Assembly: GCF_000826545.1 (NCBI RefSeq)
Contig: NZ_CDME01000008.1
Coordinates: forward strand, 248,001 to 312,000
Source: Kibdelosporangium sp. MJ126-NF4
GTDB lineage: Bacteria > Actinomycetota > Actinomycetes > Mycobacteriales > Pseudonocardiaceae
Length of the DNA stretch: 64,000 bases
Direction of reading: 5' to 3'
Shown piece by piece: positions 42,838 to 51,749 of the stretch (position 1 is the first letter of the stretch; every line of letters starts with the position of its first letter). The notes under the pieces are model-generated. The model was not told the origin of the DNA and ran no database searches. It was given only the letters and a program-made list of their open reading frames with translations. The position numbers and the translations under genes are program-made.

Positions 42838-43875
42838 ATGCCGGAACGCACTGACAGGTGGCCGGACACAGCCGCCACGCGCTTGGACGACGCCATCACC
42901 CGCTTCATCGCCGCAGGTGGAGCCCCCGGCGCGGTGGCTGTCGTCGGAGACACAACGCAGGCCCGGACACTGACGAAAGGCGTAGTCGCCCCCGGCTACG
43001 CGGAGGTGACACCGACAGCAGCGGAAACCCGCTACGACGTGGCCTCACTGACCAAGATCATGACATGGTTCCTGACCGGAACAGCGGTCGCGGAAGGAGA
43101 CCTGGAGCTGGACAAGCCGGTGAGCACCTACCTCGGCCCATCCAGCCACCCCGGCTCGGGACTGACGATCCGGCAGATGCTGAGCCACACCACAGGCCTG
43201 AGATCGGCAACGCGCTTCGACGAGTACCTGGGCACCGGAACACCACTCGTCGAACACATCCTCCGCGAGCAACTGGAAACCCAACCAGGAGAAAGCCTCC
43301 GTTACATAAACCGAGGATTCATCCTGCTGGGGATAGTCCTCGAACGAATCACCGGACAAAGTCTGGACGCCCTCGCCGCAGAACGAATCTGGCGGCCATG
43401 GAAGATGGACAGGACATCGTACGGACCGCTGCCCGCGAACGAACACGTCGCGCCGACCGAGCGAAGACTGGTCGGAACTCGGCCGACTTGGGGCGTGGTG
43501 CATGACGAAAGTACCGCGCTGATGGGAGGCGTGGCAGGGCATGCCGGGGTGTTCTCCACCGCTGTGGACATGGTGCGTTTTGCCGAAGGCGTTCTCGCGA
43601 CCGGTCGGGAAGAGTCCGCGCTGGGGGCGTATGTGCGGGACAGCTTTGAGGTGCATGCGGCGCAGGATGGAACGCGGCGGGGACTCGGCTGGATAGTGGC
43701 ACCGGAGCCAGGAGTGGCGTACCACCACGGGTTCACGGGAACAAGCCTGTACCTGGCCCCGAAGAAGGAACGTTTCATGGTGGTGCTGACCAACGCGGTG
43801 TTCGTGTCCCGAGACCGACGAAAGCTCAAGGTCCTGAGAACAGAAGCATTGAAGGCGATGTCCGATATGGACTGA
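42838..43875 (+). CDS. Serine hydrolase of the beta-lactamase (class C/PBP-like) family
   Basis: 345 residues, no signal peptide, so cytoplasmic. Catalytic Ser70-Leu-Thr-Lys73 in YDVASLTK, Tyr156-x-Asn158 in LRYINRG and HHGFTG in place of KTG. Members act as esterases, D-amino-acid amidases or peptidases; beta-lactam hydrolysis is not implied. From about codon 40 to 190 the DNA is richer in A than in neighbouring genes, visible as runs such as ACCGACAGCAGCGGAAACC. It is followed by a purine-rich stretch and a large inverted repeat. Confidence 0.9.
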   Translation: MPERTDRWPDTAATRLDDAITRFIAAGGAPGAVAVVGDTTQARTLTKGVVAPGYAEVTPTAAETRYDVASLTKIMTWFLTGTAVAEGDLELDKPVSTYLGPSSHPGSGLTIRQMLSHTTGLRSATRFDEYLGTGTPLVEHILREQLETQPGESLRYINRGFILLGIVLERITGQSLDALAAERIWRPWKMDRTSYGPLPANEHVAPTERRLVGTRPTWGVVHDESTALMGGVAGHAGVFSTAVDMVRFAEGVLATGREESALGAYVRDSFEVHAAQDGTRRGLGWIVAPEPGVAYHHGFTGTSLYLAPKKERFMVVLTNAVFVSRDRRKLKVLRTEALKAMSDMD

Positions 43876-43910
43876 AAGACGAAAAGAAGGCAAGGAAGAG
43901 AAAGAAAGAA

Positions 43911-44497
43911 GAAACCCGTTCCCAACCAGGCTGGGGAGATCAACTGGCTGGTACGTAACCAACACGGGGCAACCAGCGCTGGTTGTCGAGACCCCGGCTG
44001 GGAGTTGCACTCCAACGTAACCAACAGCGCTGGCGCAATCAGAGGTAATCCGTTCAAACCGGGCACGGCGGCGGGTGGCCCACTGGTGGGCAGAGCGTGA
44101 CTCACCATCCACATGCACAGCGGCAGCCTGAGGCTGCCCCGTGTGTCGCTTCGGCCTGGTGAGGCGCAACGAAGGCGGCCTTCGGTGCGTCTCGCGCACC
44201 AAAGGCCACATTGGTTGCACGAGAAAGCATGTGGGCGGCGTGCGGACAGCTCGGGGTGTTGAGGCGAGGGTGGCGTGGGCTGAGTGGCGCTTTGGGATGT
44301 GGATGGTGAGTCACGCTCCGCTCACCAAGGGGCTACTCGCCGCTGTGTGGGATTTAACGAGTATTGCTGGTCATTTCAGCGCTGCTGGTTGCGTTGGAGT
44401 TCATCTTCCAGCCGCAGCATGCGGTCCCAGCGCTGGTTGCCCTGTGTTGGTTACGTACCAGCCAGTTGATCCACCCAGCCTGGTTGGGGGAGTGTAT
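43911..44497. repeat. Diverged inverted repeat with ~205-bp arms
   Basis: Left arm about 43911-44118, right arm about 44292-44497. The reverse complement of the left arm matches the right arm over nearly its full length, roughly three quarters identical by eye; blocks such as GTGGATGGTGAGTCACGCTC and GTTGGTTACGTACCAGCCAG are identical. The left arm holds the perfect 16-bp palindrome CAACCAGCGCTGGTTG (43970-43985). The ~170-bp centre carries a small hairpin (GGCAGCC-TGA-GGCTGCC, 44122-44138) and a 24-bp-arm palindrome. It fills the 681-bp gap between two convergent genes; no convincing gene was found in it. Confidence 0.8.
44166..44218. terminator. Palindromic repeat between convergent genes
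   Basis: Imperfect 24-bp arms (44166-44189 and 44195-44218) opening with GCAACGAAGG and closing with CATTGGTTGC, 5-nt loop. Same family as 19031-19181 and 54163-54215. It lies at the centre of the larger inverted repeat. Confidence 0.75.
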
Positions 44498-44556
44498 TGG
44501 ATACAGCCATGGCCGGTTGGGGCCACCAGCGTGGTTCGGTGTGCTTCCTTGCTTCC

Positions 44557-45255
44557 TCAGCCACGCCTGCCGCCGTACACGGCCGCCGCCACCGCTGCCT
44601 CCGCCCCCGAGATCAATCCGCTCAACGGATGCACAAGCGCGTTCTTCGCCCGAATGACCCACTCCGCACTATGTTTTCGTGACATTTCGGGCTCACAGAT
44701 GTCGTCGATGCCGACACCCCACGCGATCAGCGCCAACGCCGCGATCGGGAGACCGTAGGGCCCCTTGCCCATCACGGCGGCCCTGATCGTCGCGCGCGGT
44801 GCTGAGGCGACGCGAAGATCCACTGGCTGGTAGTGAAGGGAATGTCGGAACATCCCGCGTTTCTCCTTCGCGATCACCAGTTCCCGCACTGTCAGGTTCT
44901 CGACCACGGTGTCGTAGATCGTTTCGGCGATGTGCTCGACCCAGTCACGTACGCCGTGTTGGTCTTTTTCTTCGATGATCTGTGTCAGTGTTCGGTCCGC
45001 GATCGGCTCGCCTGTGGTGTAGCGGCTGGTCAGCACTACTGTTCCGTGGCGGAGCGTGATTCGTTCGTCGAACAGCAGATCTGCCAGTGCCGCTGCGGAA
45101 AGGCCGATGTCGAGGATGTCGCGGCGGATTGCCGCACGCCCGGTGAACGGGTCGTGGCCGAGGAAGAACAGGGACTCGCTCAGAGACAGGTCACCCAATC
45201 GCACCTTGACTCCCGTGCCGATTGCTGCCGTAGGTGGGAAAAGTGGTCGAACCAT
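44557..45255 (-). CDS. GPP34 (GOLPH3/VPS74-like) family protein
   Basis: 232-residue protein of the GPP34 family, which in eukaryotes binds PI4P at the Golgi and is common without known role in actinomycetes. It starts with a proline-rich leader, then LSLSESLFFLGHDPFTG, LSAAALADLLFDERITL, GTVVLTS and a helical half with RDWVEHIAETIYDTVVENLTVRELVIAKEKRGMFRHSLHY. Near the end a hydrophobic GLPIAALALIAWGVGI is followed by a final Ala-rich helix. It is divergent from the APC permease (85 bp apart). Function in bacteria unknown; membrane-lipid binding is a reasonable guess. Confidence 0.88.
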   Translation of the reverse strand: MVRPLFPPTAAIGTGVKVRLGDLSLSESLFFLGHDPFTGRAAIRRDILDIGLSAAALADLLFDERITLRHGTVVLTSRYTTGEPIADRTLTQIIEEKDQHGVRDWVEHIAETIYDTVVENLTVRELVIAKEKRGMFRHSLHYQPVDLRVASAPRATIRAAVMGKGPYGLPIAALALIAWGVGIDDICEPEMSRKHSAEWVIRAKNALVHPLSGLISGAEAAVAAAVYGGRRG

Positions 45256-45340
45256 GGATAACCGTCCTGCGTGATCCTATACTTCCGCCCGGTCGAGTCC
45301 AATGGTGTCGAGCCCGGTCCCGGGGAAGGACAACCGAATC

Positions 45341-46798
45341 ATGGGGGCGTCAACGTCAAGTTTCACGCGCGGACTTGCCAGGCCGAAGCTGGGCGTCGCG
45401 CAGATCGTCTTCTTCGTGGTCGCGGCATCCGGGCCGCTCTATGCCATCGCCGGTGGCATTTCCACCACCTACGCGATCACCGGGATCGTCGGTGTGCCGC
45501 TCTCGTTCATCCTGCTGGCGCCTGTCCTTGCGTTGTTCGCGGTCGGGTACGGCGTCATGAGCAGGCACATCACCAACGCGGGCGCGTTCTATCCCTACGT
45601 GGCCAACGGGATCGGGAAACCGGCGGGGATCGCGGTCTCGTTCGTCGCCGTGCTCGCCTACAACTGCATCCAGATCGGGGTGTATGGCCTGTTCGGCTGG
45701 TCTGTCGCGGGCTTCCTCAAGCAGAAGACGGGCATCGAAACGCCGTGGTGGCTGTGGGCGTTGGTGATCCTCGCCATTGTCGCCGTGCTGGGTGCGCGGC
45801 GGGTGGACCTCAACGCCAAGGTCCTCGGTGTCGTGCTCGTCCTTGAATGCGTGACGATCGTCGCCATCGACGTGGTTGGCCTGGCCAATCCGGCGCCCGG
45901 CGGCGATTCGCTTGCCCCGCTGGATCCGTCGAACCTGTTCGTGACCGGTGTCGGCGCGGTCTTCGCGTTCTCCGTCGCGGTGTTCACCGGCTTCGAAGGC
46001 GCGGCGACCTACGGTGAGGAATGCCGCGATCCGGCACGCACGGTCGCGCGGGCCACCTATGTCGCGATTGGACTCACGGCGGTCTTGTACTCCGTGTCGT
46101 CGCTGGCGATGGCTCTGGCGGTTGGCCCTTCCGAGGTTGTGGCGTTGTCGCAGCAGAACGGGCCGGGCGTGTTCTTCGGCATCAGCGGTCAGCACCTGGG
46201 CGCCACGGTTACCGACGTCGCCTACGTGCTGTTCCTGACCAGCCAGTTCGCCTCCTTGCTGAGTTTCCACAACGCCGTTGCGCGGTACTTCTTCGCGCTG
46301 GGCAGGGAAGGTGTGCTGCCGGAGGCGCTCGGCCGGACCAACCGGCGTAACGGTTCGCCCGTCGCCGGTTCGTTGACTCAGACGGTGATCGCGCTGCTCG
46401 TCGTCGCCGGATTCGCCATTACCGGTCGAGAGCCGATCTTCGAGCTGTTCACGTGGCTCGGGGTGACCGCGTCGACCGGAGTCGTGCTGATCATGACCAT
46501 GGTCTCGGTCTCGGTGATCCTGTTCTTCCGTGGCCGACACGGACCGGAAACCGTGTGGCAGCGCGTGATCGCGCCCGCACTTGCCGCGATCCTGCTCGGC
46601 GTGATCCTCGTCCTGATCATCATGAACTTCGACGTTCTCGTTGGCACCAGCGCGGATTCGCCGTTGCGCTGGATCCTGCCCGGTCTGCTGCTGCTTGCCG
46701 CGATCGCGGGATTTGTCCGTAGCCTGGTGTTGCGCAGCAGTAAACCGGCTGTTTACGCCAAAGTCGGCGGAATAGGTACCGCAGGGGGTGTCCGTTGA
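45341..46798 (+). CDS. APC-superfamily amino acid permease
   Basis: 485-residue transporter with twelve membrane segments. Family traits: GVAQIVFFVVAASGPLYAIAGG in segment 1, NAGAFYPYVANGIGKPAG in segment 2-3, FSVAVFTGFEGAATYGEECRDPARTVARAT in segment 6. Substrates are likely amino acids or amines. ATG 45341 (MGASTSSFTRG) has the ribosome site GGGGAAGGA 11 bp before it and is preferred to the longer frame at 45302. Its stop overlaps the TTG of the acetyltransferase. Confidence 0.92.
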   Translation: MGASTSSFTRGLARPKLGVAQIVFFVVAASGPLYAIAGGISTTYAITGIVGVPLSFILLAPVLALFAVGYGVMSRHITNAGAFYPYVANGIGKPAGIAVSFVAVLAYNCIQIGVYGLFGWSVAGFLKQKTGIETPWWLWALVILAIVAVLGARRVDLNAKVLGVVLVLECVTIVAIDVVGLANPAPGGDSLAPLDPSNLFVTGVGAVFAFSVAVFTGFEGAATYGEECRDPARTVARATYVAIGLTAVLYSVSSLAMALAVGPSEVVALSQQNGPGVFFGISGQHLGATVTDVAYVLFLTSQFASLLSFHNAVARYFFALGREGVLPEALGRTNRRNGSPVAGSLTQTVIALLVVAGFAITGREPIFELFTWLGVTASTGVVLIMTMVSVSVILFFRGRHGPETVWQRVIAPALAAILLGVILVLIIMNFDVLVGTSADSPLRWILPGLLLLAAIAGFVRSLVLRSSKPAVYAKVGGIGTAGGVR

Positions 46799-47391
46799 CC
46801 ATCCACGCCGCCACGACCGGCGATCTGCCACAGGTCTCGGAGCTGCTCGCCGAGTCGTTCCAGAACGACCCGGTGAGCACGTGGCTGTTTCCCGACGCCC
46901 GGCGCCGCAGGGAGGTCCAACCGGCGTTCCTCGGCGTCTTCGCCGCGCTCGCCCTCGAATCCGGCGGCATGGTCTCCTGGCGGACCGACGGGCTCGCCGC
47001 GACAGTCTGGCTACCCAGCGGTGACGACGAGGACACCCCGGATCGCTTCGGCATGCTGGCCGACGACGAGACCGCCAGGTTCGGGCACCTCGCCACCCTG
47101 ATGGCCGAGAACAGTCCGGACCGGGGCGACCACATGCACCTGCAGCTCATCGCGGTACACCCGACCAGCCAGCGACTCGGCGCCGGTGGCGAACTGCTCA
47201 CCCACGACCTGGCCATTCTCGACGACAGCGGCACACACGCGTACCTGGAAGCGAGCTCGTGGCTCAGCCCGCCGCTGTACAAACGGCACGGCTTCGAGTT
47301 CACCGGGAAGCCGTTCGGCCCGGAGCCGCGGACACGGATGTACCCGATGTGGCGGGACGCCAGACAACCCGACACCCCGCCATTCCGCTGA
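46795..47391 (+). CDS. GNAT-family acetyltransferase
   Basis: 198 residues. The acetyl-CoA site is in HLQLIAVHPTSQRLGAGGELL (V-x-P-x-x-Q-x-x-G-x-G), with the beta5 strand THAYLEASS and LYKRHGFEFTG. The start is TTG 46795, four bases before the permease stop (no ATG or GTG in frame), so translation is probably coupled to the permease. Acyl acceptor unknown; a polyamine, amino acid or drug is possible. Confidence 0.9.
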   Translation: MTIHAATTGDLPQVSELLAESFQNDPVSTWLFPDARRRREVQPAFLGVFAALALESGGMVSWRTDGLAATVWLPSGDDEDTPDRFGMLADDETARFGHLATLMAENSPDRGDHMHLQLIAVHPTSQRLGAGGELLTHDLAILDDSGTHAYLEASSWLSPPLYKRHGFEFTGKPFGPEPRTRMYPMWRDARQPDTPPFR

Positions 47392-47415
47392 TCGTGACCG
47401 AACTACCCTCGCTGG

Positions 47416-48078
47416 GTGAAGTTCTCCGGTTTTGGCGAGCACGCCATCGACTTCTACGACGGCCTGGTGGCCGACAACTCCAAAGCGTTCTGGGAGGACA
47501 ACCGCGACGTCTACAACAACGACGTCCGCGCGCCGATGGAGGCGTTGCTCGCGGAGCTCTCGACCGAGTTCGCTGGCGACTTCGGCTCGGCCAAGGTCTT
47601 CCGGCCGTATCGGGACGTGCGCTTCGCCAAGGACAAGACTCCGTACAAGACGCACTGCGGTGGCGTGATCGAGCAGGGCCGCGGCGGTGGGGCGTACTAC
47701 GTGGAGATCAGCCCGGCCGGGCTGCGGGTCGGCGGCGGCTGCTTCCACCTCGAGTCCGACCAGATCGCCCGGTACCGCGCCGCGGTCGCGGAGCAGCTGC
47801 ACGGCCCCGCGTTCGAGCAGATGGTCAACAAGCTGCGCCGGTCGGGCTGGGACATCCTCGGTGAGCGGCTCAAGACCAGGCCGAAGGGGTATGACGTGGA
47901 CCACCCTCGCATCGAGCTGCTCAAGCACAAGTCGCTGTACGCCGCCCGCAGCTGGGAACCCGGCGATTTCCTGCACGAACGCGACTGTTTCAGCCGTGTC
48001 CGCAAGGCCTGGCGTGATCTTCGTCCGCTCAACGAATGGGCCAGGGATCACGTCGGGGTCAGCGTCCGTTCGGTCTGA
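47416..48078 (+). CDS. DUF2461 family protein
   Basis: 220-residue DUF2461 (TIGR02453) protein. Recognised by the start FSGFGEHAIDFYDGLVADNSKAFWEDNRDVY, then FRPYRDVRFAKDKTPYKTHCGGVIEQG, YVEISPAGLRVGGG and the C-terminal YAARSWEPGDFLHE. No enzymatic function is established for the family. GTG 47416 is 6 bp after TACCCT (47404-47409), so the mRNA may be leaderless. Confidence 0.92.
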   Translation: MKFSGFGEHAIDFYDGLVADNSKAFWEDNRDVYNNDVRAPMEALLAELSTEFAGDFGSAKVFRPYRDVRFAKDKTPYKTHCGGVIEQGRGGGAYYVEISPAGLRVGGGCFHLESDQIARYRAAVAEQLHGPAFEQMVNKLRRSGWDILGERLKTRPKGYDVDHPRIELLKHKSLYAARSWEPGDFLHERDCFSRVRKAWRDLRPLNEWARDHVGVSVRSV

Positions 48079-48129
48079 TCCGTGCACCCGATGTGGTGAA
48101 GGCCGGGTGTTTGAGACACCATCACCTGC

Positions 48130-49458
48130 ATGGAACGCACCCCGTGGTCCTGGTGGCGAGTGGCGGCCGTCGTCGTCGCGCCGGTGCTCGGCCTGACGGT
48201 CGTCACTGTCGTGATCTTCCTGCTGACCGGTAGCCCGGCGTTGGATTCGCTGAGCACAGCGGTGGGCCTCGGCCTGCTCACCGGCTTGGCGGTCGCGCTG
48301 ATGATCGCCGCCTGGCACGTCTGGCGGCTGTCACAGTCCGCGGCCGCTCACGAGTTCGACGTCGTCGAGCGCCGCGGCTCCGACGCCTACGCCCGCGCGG
48401 CCGACCAGCTCGGTTCGGAGAAGGCGCCGGTACGCCTGGCCGGGCTGTACGGACTGGAGCGGCTCGCCCAGGTCGACGCGCGCTACCGGCAGACCGTCGT
48501 GAACGTGATCTGTTCCTACCTGCGGATGCCGTACGCGCCTCCCGAACAAGCCGGTGACCTGGTCGGTGACGTGGCCGAGCGCGGTGTCCGCGTGGCCGCG
48601 CAGCGGATCCTCGCCGCGCACCTGCGCCCGGCCGAGGAGGAGCTGTTCTGGCCGGACGTCGACCTCGACCTGTCCGGTGCCACCCTGATCGACTTCCGGC
48701 TGGACACCTGCCGTGCGCGGCTGGCCACGTTCGACCGCGCGCACTTCGCCGGGGACATCTCCTTCGTCGGCAGCCAGTTCTCCGGGCAGGTCCGGTTCCT
48801 CAACGCGCGGTTCGTCAGCCGCCGCGCCGACTTCCAGACCGCGTGGTTCGCCGCGGGCGTCGACTTCACCGGCGCGGGATTCGCCGGTGACGCCGACTTC
48901 AACGGGATGAAGGTCAACGGCGACGCGCAGTTCACCAAGACGGTCTTCGCGGGCATGGTCGACTTCTCCCAGGCGGCGTTCAGCTCGATGGCGTCGTTCC
49001 GCACGGTGATGTTCGTCGGGCGCTGCGAGTTCGCCGGTGCGTGGTTCGCCGCGGAGGCGGACTTCAGCGGGTCCACGTTCTCCAAGGACGCGGCGTTCAA
49101 CGGCGTCCGGTTCGGCGCGCACGTCGAGGCGCTCGGCGCGTACTTCGCCGCGCACTGCAGCTTCCGCAGCGCGTACTTCACCCGCAACGCGGACCTGCGG
49201 GCAGCCAGGTTCGGCGGCAATGTGGACTTCACCGAGGCGTGGTTCGCCACCACCGCGATGCTCGACGGCGGCCGGGTCCGCGTCGACGTCGACCGCAGCC
49301 TGACCAACTGGCCGCGTGGCTGGGCGATCCGCGATCCCCGCGACGACGCCGACGCCCGCCTGGCCGACCGGGAAGGCACATGGGGCTACCTGGTCCGGAT
49401 GAACTCGCCGGAGAAGCCCGTGCCCGCCGAACGCGGCGCCCCACCCAACGCCCCCTGA
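48130..49458 (+). CDS. Membrane-anchored pentapeptide-repeat protein
   Basis: 442 residues. Two N-terminal membrane segments (about 9-33 and 41-62), then a conserved soluble linker (YARAADQLGSEKAPVRLAGLYGLERLAQ) shared with many actinomycete proteins, then from about residue 170 to 385 pentapeptide repeats A(D/N)FxxA-like (ATFDRAHFAGDISFVGSQF and so on). The repeats form a right-handed quadrilateral beta helix. Relatives with this layout are of unknown role; gyrase protection is known for soluble family members only. Confidence 0.9.
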   Translation: MERTPWSWWRVAAVVVAPVLGLTVVTVVIFLLTGSPALDSLSTAVGLGLLTGLAVALMIAAWHVWRLSQSAAAHEFDVVERRGSDAYARAADQLGSEKAPVRLAGLYGLERLAQVDARYRQTVVNVICSYLRMPYAPPEQAGDLVGDVAERGVRVAAQRILAAHLRPAEEELFWPDVDLDLSGATLIDFRLDTCRARLATFDRAHFAGDISFVGSQFSGQVRFLNARFVSRRADFQTAWFAAGVDFTGAGFAGDADFNGMKVNGDAQFTKTVFAGMVDFSQAAFSSMASFRTVMFVGRCEFAGAWFAAEADFSGSTFSKDAAFNGVRFGAHVEALGAYFAAHCSFRSAYFTRNADLRAARFGGNVDFTEAWFATTAMLDGGRVRVDVDRSLTNWPRGWAIRDPRDDADARLADREGTWGYLVRMNSPEKPVPAERGAPPNAP

Positions 49459-49506
49459 CCGCTGCGCAAACAGATTGCCCTGGTCGCGCACGGTAGCGAT
49501 GGTTGG

Positions 49507-50244
49507 ATGCCCCTCATGACCAATTGGGGGCTGCTGGAGCACGCCTACGGAACCGCAGAGGACATTCCGGACAAACTGGAGCAGGTGGCGGCCGAGCCGT
49601 CCGCGGACTGGAACGATCTCTGGTCGGCGCTGTGCCACCAGGGCACCGTCTACTCGGCCAGCTTCGCCGCGCTGCCGCGCCTGGCGGAGATCGCCGCGAG
49701 CGCGACCGGCCAACAGCGGGCACAGGCGTTGGCGCTCGCGGGGGCCATTGTCGGCTCCCACGACCGGCCGCACGACGTCGGCGACGTGCGGGCGGCCCAC
49801 GCCGATGCCATCGCCACCCTGCTCAGACTGGCCGAACACGACCTGCCGTCGATCACCGACCGGACCGAGTACATCTACCTCGTGCAGTCCGTCCTGGCGT
49901 TCGAGGGCCAGGTCACGGGCGACGAGCCGCTCTGGGGCCTGGCCAACGAGGAGTACGAGCTCGAGTGCCCGAACTGCACGGCGATGTCGTTCGTCGTGAT
50001 CGGCGGTGACGGGTACTTCGCCACCATCGACGACTACGCGCTCGAAGACGACACCGAGCGGACCGACCTGGTCCCGGCCGATCCGACCGGACTGGACGGC
50101 CTGCGCCGGAGGCTGTACGACGACGCTGTCACCCACGGTCACCCCGACGTCGCGAAGAGTCTGACCTACCTGTTCGGCCGCGCGACCTGCGTGGAGTGCG
50201 GTGGATCTTTTTCCGTCGCCGAGCAGGCGGAGATCGGCTTCTGA
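49507..50244 (+). CDS. Uncharacterised protein with two CxxC zinc knuckles
   Basis: 245 residues. Helical HEAT-like N-terminal half (NWGLLEHAYGTAEDIPDKLEQVAAEP, then SASFAALPRLAEIAA) and two zinc knuckles CPNC (Cys154, Cys157) and CVEC (Cys228, Cys231) that flank a beta-rich segment. I recall similar proteins in Streptomyces annotated only as hypothetical; some resemble immunity proteins of polymorphic toxin systems, but no toxin is nearby. ATG 49507 or 49516 is possible. Confidence 0.7.
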   Translation: MPLMTNWGLLEHAYGTAEDIPDKLEQVAAEPSADWNDLWSALCHQGTVYSASFAALPRLAEIAASATGQQRAQALALAGAIVGSHDRPHDVGDVRAAHADAIATLLRLAEHDLPSITDRTEYIYLVQSVLAFEGQVTGDEPLWGLANEEYELECPNCTAMSFVVIGGDGYFATIDDYALEDDTERTDLVPADPTGLDGLRRRLYDDAVTHGHPDVAKSLTYLFGRATCVECGGSFSVAEQAEIGF

Positions 50245-50314
50245 CCGCGAGTTCACCAAATTACTCGGTAGTAGTTCCGCATCGGTTCAGATGGAACGGC
50301 TAGGCTGCACGAAC

Positions 50315-51739
50315 GTGAGCCGACGCGCGAAGATCGTCTGTACCATGGGGCCTGCTACTTCGACCCCGGAACGTGTCCTCGAACTGGTCGAGGCGGGTAT
50401 GGACGTGGCGAGAATGAATTTCAGCCACGGCAGCCACAGTGACCACAAGCAGGTGTACGACGTGGTCCGTGCAGCGACCGACCAGACGGGGCACGCCGTC
50501 GGGATCATGGCTGACCTGCAGGGACCGAAGATCCGGCTGGGCACGTTCGCCAACGGGCCGGTCGAGTGGAACAACGGCGACATCGTCCGGATCACCGTCG
50601 AGGACGTCGTCGGCACCCACGACCGGGTGTCCACCACGTACGACGGCCTGGCCCGCGACGCCAAGCCCGGCGACCGCCTCCTCGTCGACGACGGCAAGGT
50701 GGGCCTGGTCGTCAGGCAGGTCGACAACCAGGACGTCGTCTGCGAGGTCACCGAAGGCGGTCCGGTCAGCAACAACAAGGGCCTCTCGCTGCCCGGCATG
50801 GACGTCTCCGTGCCCGCGATGTCCGAGAAGGACATCGAGGACCTCGAGTTCGCGCTGTCACTCGGCGTCGACTTCATCGCACTGTCGTTCGTCCGCTCGC
50901 CCGCCGACATCGACCTGGTGCACCAGGTGATGGACCGGGTCGGCCGGGGCAGGCTGCCGGTGATCGCCAAGCTGGAGAAGCCGGAGGCGGTCGACAACCT
51001 CGAAGCGATCGTGCTCGCCTTCGACGGGATCATGGTCGCCCGTGGTGACCTGGGCGTGGAGCTGCCGCTCGAGCAGGTGCCGCTGGTGCAGAAGCGGGCG
51101 ATCCAGATCGCGCGCGAGAACGCCAAGCCGGTCATCGTGGCCACCCAGATGCTCGACTCGATGATCAGCAACTCCCGCCCGACCAGGGCCGAGGCGTCCG
51201 ATGTGGCCAACGCGGTCCTCGACGGCGCCGACGCGGTGATGCTGTCCGGCGAGACGAGCGTCGGCCGCTACCCGATCGAGTCCGTCGAGACGATGGCCCG
51301 GATCGTCGAGGCCGTGGAGACCGAGTCCACAGCGGTGCCCCCGCTGACGCACGTGCCGCGCACCAAGCGTGGCGTGCTGTCGTACGCGGCCCGTGACATC
51401 GGCGAGCGCCTCAACGCCAAGGCACTGGTGGCGTTCACACAGTCCGGCGACACCGTGCGCCGTCTCGCCCGGCTGCACACGCACCTGCCGCTGCTGGCGT
51501 TCACCCCCGAGCAGGAGGTGCGCAGCCAGTTGACGCTGACCTGGGGCACCGAGACCTTCCTGGTCCCGAGGGTCGACTCGACCGACCAGATGGTCCGCCA
51601 GGTGGACATCTCGATGCTGTCCATCGGCCGCTACCAGCCGGGCGACCTAGTGGTGATCGTCGCAGGCTCGCCGCCGGGAACCGTGGGGTCAACTAACCTC
51701 ATCCGGGTACACCGCCTGGGGGAAGAAGACCACGCATAG
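50315..51739 (+). CDS. pyk: Pyruvate kinase
   Basis: 474-residue glycolytic enzyme: PEP + ADP to pyruvate + ATP. Visible: RRAKIVCTMGPATS at the start, MNFSHGSHSDH, MADLQGPKIRLG, GVDFIALSFVRS, VIAKLEKPEA (active-site Lys), GIMVARGDLGVE and ATQMLDSMI. The frame extends upstream to 50201, but GTG 50315 matches the family start; ATG 50291 is the alternative. Followed after 10 bp by tesB. Confidence 0.97.
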   Translation: MSRRAKIVCTMGPATSTPERVLELVEAGMDVARMNFSHGSHSDHKQVYDVVRAATDQTGHAVGIMADLQGPKIRLGTFANGPVEWNNGDIVRITVEDVVGTHDRVSTTYDGLARDAKPGDRLLVDDGKVGLVVRQVDNQDVVCEVTEGGPVSNNKGLSLPGMDVSVPAMSEKDIEDLEFALSLGVDFIALSFVRSPADIDLVHQVMDRVGRGRLPVIAKLEKPEAVDNLEAIVLAFDGIMVARGDLGVELPLEQVPLVQKRAIQIARENAKPVIVATQMLDSMISNSRPTRAEASDVANAVLDGADAVMLSGETSVGRYPIESVETMARIVEAVETESTAVPPLTHVPRTKRGVLSYAARDIGERLNAKALVAFTQSGDTVRRLARLHTHLPLLAFTPEQEVRSQLTLTWGTETFLVPRVDSTDQMVRQVDISMLSIGRYQPGDLVVIVAGSPPGTVGSTNLIRVHRLGEEDHA

Positions 51740-51749
51740 GAGTCCGGAG

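Noticed and set aside
43302..44114. A 270-residue minus-strand open frame covering the serine hydrolase end and the left inverted-repeat arm
   Set aside because: It lies antisense to a well-supported hydrolase and its similarity to the right-arm frame comes from the DNA repeat; changes fall at all codon positions.
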